Shown: positions 34,697 through 44,161 of the stretch, piece by piece
Layout of the letters: each line of letters begins with the position of its first letter
Numbering within the stretch: position 1 is the first letter of the stretch
Assembly (NCBI RefSeq): GCF_019924045.1
Contig: NZ_JAHXBN010000011.1
Location: forward strand, 310,001 to 374,000
DNA length: 64,000 nt
Reading direction: 5' to 3'
Source: Dyadobacter fermentans
Lineage (GTDB): Bacteria; Bacteroidota; Bacteroidia; Cytophagales; Spirosomataceae
The notes under the pieces: model-generated
Told to the model about the DNA's origin: nothing
Database searches by the model: none
The model's input: the letters and a program-made list of their open reading frames with translations, nothing else
Translations under genes and position numbers: made by a program

Positions 34697-37272
34697 AACG
34701 AATAACCCTACTACTGCCGATTTTACTCAGCGTTCTGACCGTGTTTCAGGCCCGCGCCCAGCGGACCGTCGTGAAGTCATTGGCTAACAACGCGATCCGT
34801 ATCCAATGGCGTCAAACCGACGGTGCATTGAAGCTCGAAGAAGTTTCTTTAAAGCAAAACGACCGCTGGACGAAGACCATTCCTCCTTCCGGGGAATACA
34901 CATTGCTGTATTCCGAAACCAAGCCTTCGACCGAATCAGCCGAGACCTTCGAGAAAATCACCGGCGGCAAATTCCCCGAAGACGCCTACCATTACCAGCA
35001 AGCCCAATGGAAGGAAAGCACTACGGGTGTGGCGCTCAACACGGCCGGGCAGGCCTTTCATTTCTACCCGCAAACAGGTGAGGCGAAAAATCAGGGATTG
35101 GAATTTAAATCTGAAACCGATGTAGCCACTGTTACTTCGCATTGGAAAACCGATCCCCGCTTCCCGAACGACATCCTGGTAACGATGACCCTGAGTGCCA
35201 AGAAGAAAGGTTTTTTCTCGCTCGCGACGCCGACGCTGGCCGCATTACCGGTAGAGCAGATGAGCTGGGTGTCGGTGCCGGGGTATTTCCAAGGTAATTT
35301 TATGCAAAAGAACTTTGCGCTGGCCTATGCCTACGGCCACGGTATCCCCGACCGCCCGGTCGTTTACCGCGAGCGGTGCGCTTCCACGCTGAGCCCGCTG
35401 ATGAGCAGCAAAGATGGATTTACGCTGTCGGTCGTTCCCGAGCCCGGCCTCGCGCGTGACCCGTGGGCGAAAGACCAGATCACGCAAATCGACTGGCATT
35501 TGGGAATTTCACATATGAACCGCAAGGCACAGCTCTCGCCTACCCTGTATTATCCGGTGCTGGGTGAGGAAAAATCGGAAATGGAGGCGGGGCAGTCGGT
35601 TTCTTTTTCGTTCCGTTACAGCCTCATCGCGGGCGACTGGTTCCAGGCGACGAAACATGCCGCTATCGACATTTACAAATTCCGCGAGACACTGGCGCTG
35701 CGCCAGAGCAAGCAGGCATTGACCGACCGCATTGAAAAGATGCACCATTACCTCACCGACCCGAAAACCTCGCTGTGGAACATCGAGGAGTTCAAAGGCA
35801 AGCAAATCGGCGCGCAGTCATACCTCGGCGGTGTGGTAGGTTCGGATAAGGACGCCATGAAGAACTCGGATTACGGCGCCATGTGGATGCTCGCCAATGC
35901 TACCAAAGACCCCGAATTGACCCAAAAAGTGCTGCCGCCGGCTGAAAACTTTAAACTGGTACAGCAGCAAACCGACGAAGGATTCTTCAAAGGGGCCGTT
36001 GAAGGCCAGTATTATTTAGCCAAAAAGAAGAAGTTCGTCGAAGAATGGGGCGAGGTGGTGGAGCCGATCGCATTGACCTACTATGTGATGCTCGACGTGG
36101 GCAATATGCTCCTTTTCGAACCGGATAATGCGGAACTGAAAGAACGTCTGCGCATCGGCGCAGAAAAGCTGCTGAGCTGGCAACGCAAAGACGGCAGCTT
36201 TGCCGTAGCTTACGACCGCAAAACCGAGCAGGAGATTTTTAAGGATATCCAGGACGTGCGGCCTACATTCTACGGCCTGATTGTCGCGTATCGCATTCTT
36301 AAAGACAAGAAATATCTGAAAGCCGCCGAAAAAGGAGCCGATTGGTTTCTTAAAAACGCTGTGGAAACAGGTGCCTTCCTGGGTGTATGCGGGGACGCGC
36401 GTTACGCACCCGACTTCGCCACGGGCCAATCGGCGCAGGCATTACTGGATTTGTTTGATTTAACCCAAAACAAAAAGTACCAGGAAGCCGCCGTCACCTG
36501 CGCGAAAATCTACACCTCATCCATTTACACACACCCTATTGCCGACCACAAACCCAAAACTGTGAACGGCACCGCCCGTGAAGATTGGGAGATCAGCCAA
36601 ACCGGCCTCAGCTTCGAGCATGGCGGCATTTTCGGTTCGGCCACACGGCACGGGCCGATTCAGCTGGCGAGTCACGCAGGGATGTTCATCCGCATTTATC
36701 AGCTTACCGGCGAGCAGCTTTTTGCGGATATGGCGCGCGCGGCAGCTATTGGCCGCGATGCATTTGTAGACAGCAAAACGAGCGTTGCTTCCTATTACTG
36801 GAATGCCATGAACCGCGGCGCCGGGCCATACCCGCACCACGCCTGGTGGCAGATCGGCTGGATCACCGACTACCTGCTTTCGGAAGCCGCGCTGCGCTCC
36901 AACGGCAAAGTCACTTTCCCCCGCGGTTTTGTAACGCCGAAAGTGGGGCCGCACCAGACTTACGGTTTCGCACCGGGCGATGTTTTTGGAGACAAGGCTA
37001 ACCTGATTATCAAGGAAGGTTTTGTTGTGGCCGACAGCCCGTCCATAGACCCTATTATTTCAAAATCCACCACCAAAAAGACTTACTACGTGACGCTGCT
37101 GAACAACAGCCCGCAGCCGACGGCCTTCAACCTGAAAATCGACAACACCAAAGTGTCCGAAAACAATGTGGCAACCATGAAATGGGCCGAAACGGACCAA
37201 AAAGCGGCCATTACCAATATCAAACTGCCCGCATTCGGAAGTAGAACATTGGCTATAAGCTATAAGCCGTAG
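34693..37272 (+). CDS. Exported alpha/alpha-toroid protein, putative carbohydrate-active enzyme
   Basis: 859 residues with signal peptide (ILLSVLTVFQARAQ). The first ~300 residues look like a beta-sandwich; 330-720 is a helical toroid (LLSWQRKDGSFAVAYDRKTE, YAPDFATGQSAQALLDLFDL, HAGMFIRIYQLTGEQLFADM, HHAWWQIGWITDYLL); the last ~100 form another beta domain. The layout is like many polysaccharide lyases and hydrolases, but I recognise no family or catalytic motif. It starts inside the apbE stop. Its last residues (AISYKP) are encoded by the intergenic repeat described next. Confidence 0.6.
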   Translation: MKRITLLLPILLSVLTVFQARAQRTVVKSLANNAIRIQWRQTDGALKLEEVSLKQNDRWTKTIPPSGEYTLLYSETKPSTESAETFEKITGGKFPEDAYHYQQAQWKESTTGVALNTAGQAFHFYPQTGEAKNQGLEFKSETDVATVTSHWKTDPRFPNDILVTMTLSAKKKGFFSLATPTLAALPVEQMSWVSVPGYFQGNFMQKNFALAYAYGHGIPDRPVVYRERCASTLSPLMSSKDGFTLSVVPEPGLARDPWAKDQITQIDWHLGISHMNRKAQLSPTLYYPVLGEEKSEMEAGQSVSFSFRYSLIAGDWFQATKHAAIDIYKFRETLALRQSKQALTDRIEKMHHYLTDPKTSLWNIEEFKGKQIGAQSYLGGVVGSDKDAMKNSDYGAMWMLANATKDPELTQKVLPPAENFKLVQQQTDEGFFKGAVEGQYYLAKKKKFVEEWGEVVEPIALTYYVMLDVGNMLLFEPDNAELKERLRIGAEKLLSWQRKDGSFAVAYDRKTEQEIFKDIQDVRPTFYGLIVAYRILKDKKYLKAAEKGADWFLKNAVETGAFLGVCGDARYAPDFATGQSAQALLDLFDLTQNKKYQEAAVTCAKIYTSSIYTHPIADHKPKTVNGTAREDWEISQTGLSFEHGGIFGSATRHGPIQLASHAGMFIRIYQLTGEQLFADMARAAAIGRDAFVDSKTSVASYYWNAMNRGAGPYPHHAWWQIGWITDYLLSEAALRSNGKVTFPRGFVTPKVGPHQTYGFAPGDVFGDKANLIIKEGFVVADSPSIDPIISKSTTKKTYYVTLLNNSPQPTAFNLKIDNTKVSENNVATMKWAETDQKAAITNIKLPAFGSRTLAISYKP

Positions 37273-37343
37273 GCTATAAGCTTTAAGCAACCACACAAAA
37301 TAACCAAGCAAAAAGCTTACAGCTTATAGCATATAGCATTTTA
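37253..37343. repeat. Head-to-head GCTATAAGC repeat array
   Basis: Left arm units such as GGCTATAAGC and GCTTTAAGC (37253-37289), an A-rich loop, then the reverse complement GCTTACAGCTTATAGC (37314-37339). The left arm begins before the stop codon of the toroid gene and the right arm ends at the ATG of the symporter. The RNA would fold into a stem over the whole gap. The same unit returns at 45.34 and 48.14 kb. Confidence 0.85.
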
Positions 37344-39055
37344 TGAACAACACCACCGACACCATTGTCATTCTCGTATTCTCCGCATTCGTGATGGGCA
37401 TTGGAATGCTTTTTGCCCGAACGGGGCGGAACCTTAAATCGTTTTTTGCGGGCGGCGAGGCTGTGCCCTGGTTTATCGGCGGGCTCTCGCTGTTCATGAG
37501 CTTTTTTTCGGCCGGTACTTTCGTGGCCTGGGGCTCCATTGCCTACAAGCATGGCTGGGTGGCCATTACCATTCAATGGACGATGTGCATCGGCGCACTC
37601 ATTACCGCCGTTTACCTTGCCCCGCGCTGGAAACGCACCGGTGCACTGACCGCCGCCGAGTTCATCCGTGAGCGGCTCGGGCCAACAGTCCAGAAGACCT
37701 ACATCTTCATTTTTACGCTGGTCTCGGTATTTATCAAAGGTTCGGTGCTGTATCCGGTGGCGAAGCTCGTGAGTGCCTCGCTGGACTTGCCGCTGGTGCC
37801 TTGTACTGTGGGCCTGGGGCTATTCATGATCGCCTACACGGCTGTCGGCGGGCTCTGGGCGGTGATGGTGACCGACATCCTGCAATTTGTCGTATTGTCT
37901 GCCGCGGTATTCATTCTGCTGCCGCTTTCATTCAACAAAGTCGGCGGCTGGGAAGGGTTTACCAACAACATTCCCGATGATTTTTTCAACCTGCTCAATG
38001 GTGAATATACCCTCGGCTTCGTGGCCGCATTCGTGATTTACCACATTTGCTACATCGGCGGCAACTGGACCATGGTGCAGCGCTACACGAGCGTCGATAG
38101 CGAGAAGTCGGCCAAAAAGGTAGCATTCCTTTTTGCGGGTTTGTACCTCATCAGCCCTGTAATATGGATGTTTCCGCCGATGATTTATAAGGCTATTAAC
38201 CCCGCGTTGGCCGGCCTCGACACTGAAAATGCCTATCTGATGATCTGCAAGCTGGTGTTACCTCCCGGCTTGCTCGGACTGATGCTCACCGGCATGTATT
38301 TCTCCACCTCCGCCAGCGCCAACACGGCATTGAACGTGGTGTCGGCCGTTTTCACCAATGACATTTACAAAGGGATGGTCAACCCCGCGGCTTCCAACAA
38401 GCAGCTTATCCGGGTGGCACGCGGCTCGTCGTGGTTCTTCGGGTTAGGTATGATCGGCATTGCATTGCTCGTACCCGCTGCGGGAGGCATTGTGGAGGTG
38501 GTGCTCAGTATCTCGGCCATTTCCGGCGGCCCATTGCTCGCTCCGCCGCTTTGGGCATTGTTTTCCAAAAGGCTGAATGGTAAAACGACGCTCTGGATTA
38601 CCGGCATCGGGCTGTGCGTCAACCTGTTTTTCAAAACCCTCGCCCCGCTCCTGCTCCACTTCAAACTGTCGCGCGGCATGGAAACGATCGTGGGTGTAGG
38701 CCTGCCGCTGCTGCTATTGCTTGCCTACGAATTGTGGGCGCGTTCGCGAAATGTGGTTGCTGATGAATACAAGATATATATGCTCTCTAAAGATCAGCGC
38801 AAGCAGGAAGCCGCCGCCGCAGATCCGGAAGAAGCATTGGAAATCAAAAAACAAAACCGTTTTGGCCTGCAAGTGATCGCCGGGGCGCTGCTGTTCACGG
38901 CTGTAATGCTGTTCATTCTGAGTGTTTTGACTACGGATGGAACGCTGGTGACGGCTGGGGTGGCGGTGGTGGTATTGATTTCGGCGGCGATACCGTTTTC
39001 AGCGGCTCGGAAGGTGGTGTTGGTGAAGGGTGATGAAACGCGGGTAGTAGTGTAA
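37343..39055 (+). CDS. Sodium:solute symporter (SSS family), sugar-type
   Basis: 570 residues, about 14 hydrophobic helices. SSS features are GGLSLFMSFFSAGTFVAWG in the first part and TGMYFSTSASANTALNVVSAVFTND, the Na+-site and gate region. It would bring the mono- or disaccharide product of this locus across the inner membrane with sodium. A repeat array fills the gap upstream; the REP-like element at 39.1 kb follows its stop. Confidence 0.9.
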   Translation: MNNTTDTIVILVFSAFVMGIGMLFARTGRNLKSFFAGGEAVPWFIGGLSLFMSFFSAGTFVAWGSIAYKHGWVAITIQWTMCIGALITAVYLAPRWKRTGALTAAEFIRERLGPTVQKTYIFIFTLVSVFIKGSVLYPVAKLVSASLDLPLVPCTVGLGLFMIAYTAVGGLWAVMVTDILQFVVLSAAVFILLPLSFNKVGGWEGFTNNIPDDFFNLLNGEYTLGFVAAFVIYHICYIGGNWTMVQRYTSVDSEKSAKKVAFLFAGLYLISPVIWMFPPMIYKAINPALAGLDTENAYLMICKLVLPPGLLGLMLTGMYFSTSASANTALNVVSAVFTNDIYKGMVNPAASNKQLIRVARGSSWFFGLGMIGIALLVPAAGGIVEVVLSISAISGGPLLAPPLWALFSKRLNGKTTLWITGIGLCVNLFFKTLAPLLLHFKLSRGMETIVGVGLPLLLLLAYELWARSRNVVADEYKIYMLSKDQRKQEAAAADPEEALEIKKQNRFGLQVIAGALLFTAVMLFILSVLTTDGTLVTAGVAVVVLISAAIPFSAARKVVLVKGDETRVVV

Positions 39056-39103
39056 AGAAGTTGACGCCAAGGTTATCGCGTAACGTCGGCTGCCATCAGC
39101 ATT

Positions 39104-39306
39104 GCTGTTACATACCTACGGCATTTTTGAACAAGAATGGGTCGTCTGGTTCTACCAATATTACATCCCTAGCGGGATTTTACTTGGAAAGGAAACATGG
39201 CCACTGCCAGCATTAACAGCAAAACAGAAGTCCCGTTAGGGACACAACATTGGTAGCAATATGGAATGTATCAGAAGAAGTGAAATGCCGTCAGGCATGC
39301 AACAAC
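39104..39306. repeat. Nested REP/BIME-like inverted-repeat element
   Basis: Outer arms (about 39104-39128 and 39281-39306) share ATGCCGT plus TGTTACAT/ATGCAACA in inverted order. Inner arms (39153-39178 and 39228-39255) share TACCAAT and TCCCTAGCGGGA / TCCCGTTAGGGA, also inverted. The double nested layout and the short GGGA/TCCC palindromes fit a REP-pair or small non-autonomous element of the kind moved by RAYT transposases. Nothing coding is seen in 39056-39330. Confidence 0.7.
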
Positions 39307-39330
39307 AAAACGAACGAAAAGCAACCGCAA

Positions 39331-39567
39331 CTACATGGATTTCTGGGAGCGCATATGCTCCGATTTCCAGGATTCAATGGTCTGTTCGTCCCAATTATTG
39401 GACTCCCAAAGTTGATCTATTTCCATATCAATTTTTCTGGCGAAATAATCGGCCAGCATCTTCCGAATATCCCTCAGTTGATCATCGGAAACATTATAGG
39501 CATATAGTTTCAGCAATTCGTTTTGGAGATTGCTCAAACGGGTCGGGGCGGTGTGTGAAGTGGCCAT
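39331..39567 (-). CDS. Small conserved-type hypothetical protein
   Basis: 78 residues, charged and helical: SNLQNELLKLYAYNVSDDQL, DIRKMLADYFARKIDMEID, LWESNNWDEQTIESWKSEHM. I recall this pattern as a widespread small Bacteroidota protein, sometimes next to a PIN-type toxin gene, and an antitoxin role is possible. No toxin gene lies next to it here; only the REP-like element is downstream. It is divergent from the GH2 gene. Confidence 0.65.
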   Translation of the reverse strand: MATSHTAPTRLSNLQNELLKLYAYNVSDDQLRDIRKMLADYFARKIDMEIDQLWESNNWDEQTIESWKSEHMRSQKSM

Positions 39568-39646
39568 AATGGAAAATGCTTTTTACAAATTAAACAAAAT
39601 TCAACCTCGAACAAAAACAAAACCCCAAACCGAACAACATCACATA

Positions 39647-41707
39647 ATGAAACGCTTAACCCTATTAACCTTCTCATTATTACTCTCATTAACGTGTACA
39701 CGCCTCGCAGCGCAACCTGGTGCGGCCCAGCCGAACGCGCCCCAATACCATATCCGCCAACCCAACGCGATTCCGCTGCACGGCGAATGGTGGTTCCTGC
39801 TTGATCCAGCAGGAGCAGGCATCGCCGCCCAATGGTACCGGGAAGATCTGGCGAAAGAGAACCGCCAGGACAAGGTTACCGTCCCGCATTGTTTTTCGAC
39901 AGATCCCCGCTATGAGTTTTACACCGGTACGGCCTGGTACCGCAAGAATTTTGCCTGGAAAAAAGCCACCGGTAAGCGCATCATCCTGCATTTCGATGCA
40001 GTTTTTTACAAAACCGATTTGTGGTTAAACGGCCAGAAAATTGGGCAACATGAGGGTGGTTATACCCCGTTCAGCTTCGATGTGACCGGGCAATTGAAGG
40101 ACGGCAACAACCTCCTGGTGGTGGCTGTGAATAACGACACCTGGAAAACAAATACGGTTCCCGGCCTCAAAGACGGCGGCAATATCAACGACGGCTACCC
40201 TGCCTGGGTGAATTATGGCGGCATTATCCGGCCGGTTTACCTGACGATCGAGCCGGAGGTTTACGCCGAAAACGTGAAAATCGAGACAACACCCGATCTG
40301 ACGAAAGGGACGGCGATTGTCAAGACTAAAATCAGGGTGCGGAATGCATCTTCCGCGGCGGCGTCCCCGAAAATCGATTTGACGGTTTTACAGGACAATA
40401 AACCATTGACACTCCGCTGGAAAACGAAAACAGAAAGCATTCCGGCTGGGCAAACGGCCCAACTAGAAGCGGAAGCAACGCTAACAGCTGCACAAGTGAA
40501 GCTCTGGGATTTGGATCAACCCAATTTGTATGAACTAAGAGCGGTGGTTGGGGCGGACACGCTGGCTTCGAATTTCGGGATCAGGAAAATTGAAGTGAGC
40601 GGCGCTCAGATTCTCCTGAATGGGAAGCCTGTCAAAGTCGGCGGAGGAAACCGGGTAATCGATTATCCAGGTATGGGTTCGCTGGAACCGGATTGGCTGG
40701 TTGAAAAGGACTTCCGCCTCATGAAAGAGGCCGGAATGGAGTTCCAACGCCTTACGCATTACACGCCATCGGAATACTTTTACGACCTCGCCGACCGCTA
40801 TGGCATGCTTATCATCACCGAGGCGGGCAACTGGCAGCTTACACCGAAGCAAATGGACAACGATTCGATGCGCGTGAAGTTCCGCTCGCAGTTCCGCGAA
40901 ATGGCCGAGCGGGACTGGAACCACCCCAGTGTGATCGCGTACAGCGTTGGTAATGAATACGGTTCCACGACTGCCAGCGGCCAGCGCTGGACAAAGGACA
41001 TGATCGCCTACGCACGTGAGCTCGACCCCACACGCCTGTACACATTCGCGAGCATGCTGTTGAATTCGCTGCCCGAAAAGCCGGAGGACGAGGCTAGTCA
41101 ATATGTCGATTTCGTTTCTACCAATACCTATGGCGGCCATGCCAAATCGCTGGACCATATTCATAAGTTGTACCCTGACAAGCCGGTCTTCATCAGCGAA
41201 TGGGGCACCCGGTCTGACGGGAGGGGTGGCGAAGCGGGCCAGGCACAGCATTTGAGCGATGTGATGGTCGAAATCCGGAAGCGGCCATATGTGGTAGGCG
41301 CGTCCTGGTGGACTTACAATGACTACCGCAGCAAGCTGTTTGGTACTAACGTAAATGGCTTCCGGCCGTGGGGCATCGTTGGTCCCGACCGGTCACCACG
41401 ACTGGCTTACCCGGTTCATCAGAAGGAATTTTCGCCGGTTATCGTTGAAAAAACAAATTTCAAAACAGGCGACCAGGGCATTCACCAGTTAACCCTCAAA
41501 ATCACCTCCCGCGGCGACTTCCCGGCCCGGACACTCAAAGGCTATACCTTAAAAGCAGGTGACGCCAGCATCGCATTACCCGACCTGAACCCGGGAGAAA
41601 GCAAGGACCTTGTAATCCCTGTCCGCGGGTTTGACAAACAAATCCACATCACAGTGGTCAAACCGACCGGTTTTATCACTACCCAAACTGATATCGACCT
41701 CAAATAG
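39647..41707 (+). CDS. Glycoside hydrolase family 2 enzyme
   Basis: 686 residues from the ATG at 39647. Signal peptide or lipoprotein signal (LLLSLTCTRLAAQ), then the GH2 beta domains (GEWWFLLDP, GTAWYRKNF, YKTDLWLNGQKIGQHEGGY) and the TIM barrel with acid/base Glu437 in SVGNEYG and nucleophile Glu518 in FISEWGTR. The motif spacing suits beta-glucuronidase or beta-galactosidase types. It lies inside the flavin-containing locus and probably cuts the backbone or side chain of its glycan. An upstream TTG frame is ignored. Confidence 0.9.
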   Translation: MKRLTLLTFSLLLSLTCTRLAAQPGAAQPNAPQYHIRQPNAIPLHGEWWFLLDPAGAGIAAQWYREDLAKENRQDKVTVPHCFSTDPRYEFYTGTAWYRKNFAWKKATGKRIILHFDAVFYKTDLWLNGQKIGQHEGGYTPFSFDVTGQLKDGNNLLVVAVNNDTWKTNTVPGLKDGGNINDGYPAWVNYGGIIRPVYLTIEPEVYAENVKIETTPDLTKGTAIVKTKIRVRNASSAAASPKIDLTVLQDNKPLTLRWKTKTESIPAGQTAQLEAEATLTAAQVKLWDLDQPNLYELRAVVGADTLASNFGIRKIEVSGAQILLNGKPVKVGGGNRVIDYPGMGSLEPDWLVEKDFRLMKEAGMEFQRLTHYTPSEYFYDLADRYGMLIITEAGNWQLTPKQMDNDSMRVKFRSQFREMAERDWNHPSVIAYSVGNEYGSTTASGQRWTKDMIAYARELDPTRLYTFASMLLNSLPEKPEDEASQYVDFVSTNTYGGHAKSLDHIHKLYPDKPVFISEWGTRSDGRGGEAGQAQHLSDVMVEIRKRPYVVGASWWTYNDYRSKLFGTNVNGFRPWGIVGPDRSPRLAYPVHQKEFSPVIVEKTNFKTGDQGIHQLTLKITSRGDFPARTLKGYTLKAGDASIALPDLNPGESKDLVIPVRGFDKQIHITVVKPTGFITTQTDIDLK

Positions 41708-41762
41708 CTTTCTGCGGGCCGCGACAGGCCGCGCAAACCATGACATTTAAAGACCTGACAAG

Positions 41763-44036
41763 ATGATAATCGGAGAATCGACACACAAAAGAGAACCCAA
41801 AACCATTGCGCTGGCAGCAGACCTTGTGATTACCGGAGGCGGACTGACCGGCACCTGCGCAGCCATTACCGCCGCAAGGGCCGGGTTGGAGGTAATATTG
41901 GTGCAAGACCGGCCGGTACTGGGCGGTAATTGTTCCAGCGAAGTGCGGCTATGGATCCTGGGCGCCACCTCGCACATGGGGAACAACAACCGCTGGGCGC
42001 GCGAAGGTGGCGTAATAGACGAAATCATGCTCGAAAACGCCTACCGCAACCCCGATGGCAACCCGCTGATATTCGACACCGTTTTACTGGAAAAGGTTAC
42101 CCAAGAAACCAATATTACCCTGCTGCTGAATACGGCAGTTTACGATCTTGATAAAACGCAAAACGGCGATAAGATCGAGTTATTACACGCGTTTTGCAGC
42201 CAGAACAGTACCAAATACGCGTTGAGCGCGCCGCTGTTCTGCGACTCGTCGGGCGATGGGATCGTCGGATTTCTGGCAGGCGCTGCATTCCGGATGGGTG
42301 CCGAGTCCATGGAGGAATTCGGAGAGAAATTCGCCCCGGACAAAGGGTATGGTGAGCTTTTGGGGCATTCTATGTATTTCTATTCCAAAGACCTGGGTCG
42401 TCCGGTGAAGTTTGTACCGCCTTCGTTTGCTCTGCAGGATATTACGGAAATTCCGCGTTACAAGACTTTCAACCCCAAGGACTTTGGCTGCCGGTTGTGG
42501 TGGCTGGAATATGGCGGCAGACTGGACACCGTGCACGACACCGAGCAAATCAAATGGGAGCTTTGGAAAGTGGTTTACGGAGCCTGGAATTACATCAAAA
42601 ACTCCGGTGAGTTTCCGGAAGCAGAGAACATGACGCTTGAATGGGTGGGTACGATACCCGGCAAGCGCGAAAGCCGGCGTTTTGAGGGGGATTACTTGTT
42701 GAAACAACAGGATGTGGTCGAACAAAAGGCGTTTCAAGATACCGTGGCATTCGGCGGTTGGAGCCTCGACCTCCACCCTGCCGACGGCGTGTATTCCGAC
42801 CAGGCTGGCTGCAACCAATGGCACAGCAAAGGCGTTTACAGCATCCCCTACCGTTGTTTTTACAGCAAAAACATTGAAAACCTCTTCATTGCCGGACGCA
42901 TCATCAGCGCTACGCACGTCGCCTTCGCTTCCACGCGTGTGATGGCTACGAGCGCAACCGGCGGGCAGGCGGTCGCGATTGCTGCGGCTGTGGCCAAAAA
43001 GTATGGTTGCTCGCCGCGGGAAGTAGGCGAAAAGTATTTGGAGGAGTTGCAGCTCGAACTGTGGCGTTCAGGCCAGTATTTGCCGCAGACACCGATTTCT
43101 GATCCTGATAACCTTGTGAATAATGCGCAGATCACGGCTTCTTCGGCATTGGCATTGCAGGAGCTAACCGGCTCCGACCAATGGAAAACGATCGCGCATT
43201 CGGTGGCGCAAATGCTGCCAGTGCAAGGTGAAATGCCTTCGGTGACCGTTTGGGTGGAAGCCGACCGGGATACAGAATTATTGGTGGAGCTCCGCAAGAG
43301 CAGCAAGTCGTTCAACCACACGCCGGATATGACTCTGGAAACGCAAAGCTACCGCCTGATAGCCGGCAAGCACGAACTGACGCTGGAATGGGACAGCTAC
43401 TTCCCCGAGGAATGCTATGCATTTGTATGCTTCCTGAAAAACGAGCATATCAAAATCCAGTACAGCGAGCAGCGCGTAACCGGGCTGGTAACCGTTTTCA
43501 ATGCGACCAACCCGGCCGTCTCCAACTACGGAAAACAGGAGCCGACCGAAGACATCGGTGTGGAAACTTTCGAATTCTGGTGCCCGCAGCGCCGCCCCGC
43601 CGGATTGAACCTCGCATTTACGTTGGGCCGACCCATTTCCCTTTTTGGGACCGAAAATCTGAAAAACGGCTGGCACCGCCCCATCGCCGGACCTAATGCC
43701 TGGGTAGCGGCTCAGGATGACCGACATCCCGAACTCCTACTGCAATGGATTGAGAACCAAAGCATTTCTAAGATCGATTTCGTATTCGACACCGATTTCG
43801 ACCACCCGATGGAAAACGTGATTTACGTCCATCCGGAAACGGTAATGCCTTTTTGCGCACAGGATATTGAAGTACTGGATGATACAAACCAGGTAGTCGG
43901 AACAATCAATGACAACCACCTGACCAAAAGAACTTTGGCACTCACCAAACCGGTAACAACGCGTTCCCTGAAAATCAGGCTGCAAAACAGTCATGCACAC
44001 GTGCCGGTATCGCTCATGGAAGTACGCGTTTATTAA
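41763..44036 (+). CDS. FAD-dependent oxidoreductase, cytosolic paralogue
   Basis: 757 residues, no signal peptide. FAD site GGGLTGTCAAITAARAG at 25-41, VLGGNCSSEVR, then GTIPGKRESRRFEGDYLL and NLFIAGRIISATHVAFASTRVM as in the exported enzyme at 31.8 kb, so the two are paralogues. The last ~300 residues form extra beta domains (PSVTVWVEADRDTELLVELR) of unknown role. Having one copy outside and one inside the cell in the same locus suggests oxidation of both the polymer-derived and the imported sugar, an inference. Confidence 0.85.
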   Translation: MIIGESTHKREPKTIALAADLVITGGGLTGTCAAITAARAGLEVILVQDRPVLGGNCSSEVRLWILGATSHMGNNNRWAREGGVIDEIMLENAYRNPDGNPLIFDTVLLEKVTQETNITLLLNTAVYDLDKTQNGDKIELLHAFCSQNSTKYALSAPLFCDSSGDGIVGFLAGAAFRMGAESMEEFGEKFAPDKGYGELLGHSMYFYSKDLGRPVKFVPPSFALQDITEIPRYKTFNPKDFGCRLWWLEYGGRLDTVHDTEQIKWELWKVVYGAWNYIKNSGEFPEAENMTLEWVGTIPGKRESRRFEGDYLLKQQDVVEQKAFQDTVAFGGWSLDLHPADGVYSDQAGCNQWHSKGVYSIPYRCFYSKNIENLFIAGRIISATHVAFASTRVMATSATGGQAVAIAAAVAKKYGCSPREVGEKYLEELQLELWRSGQYLPQTPISDPDNLVNNAQITASSALALQELTGSDQWKTIAHSVAQMLPVQGEMPSVTVWVEADRDTELLVELRKSSKSFNHTPDMTLETQSYRLIAGKHELTLEWDSYFPEECYAFVCFLKNEHIKIQYSEQRVTGLVTVFNATNPAVSNYGKQEPTEDIGVETFEFWCPQRRPAGLNLAFTLGRPISLFGTENLKNGWHRPIAGPNAWVAAQDDRHPELLLQWIENQSISKIDFVFDTDFDHPMENVIYVHPETVMPFCAQDIEVLDDTNQVVGTINDNHLTKRTLALTKPVTTRSLKIRLQNSHAHVPVSLMEVRVY

Positions 44037-44094
44037 CGCGGCTTCCGTTTATTCTTTGAAAACTAATAAATTGATCTTAAATTTGCCGTCCTGA

Positions 44095-44120
44095 AATAGC
44101 AAACGTTTGTTTGCTATTTT
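44095..44120 (+). terminator. Intrinsic terminator after the flavin-containing locus
   Basis: AATAGCAAAC and GTTTGCTATT pair perfectly around GTTT, followed by TT. The core also looks like a PurR/LacI-type palindrome, but the hairpin and position 60 bases after a stop favour termination. Confidence 0.65.
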
Positions 44121-44161
44121 CTTGAAAGTTTACTCTATAATTATAGTATACTACATAGACT

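Noticed and set aside
44095..44120. LacI/PurR operator reading of AGCAAACGTTTGTTTGCT
   Set aside because: The symmetric stem with T residues right after a gene end is better explained as a terminator.
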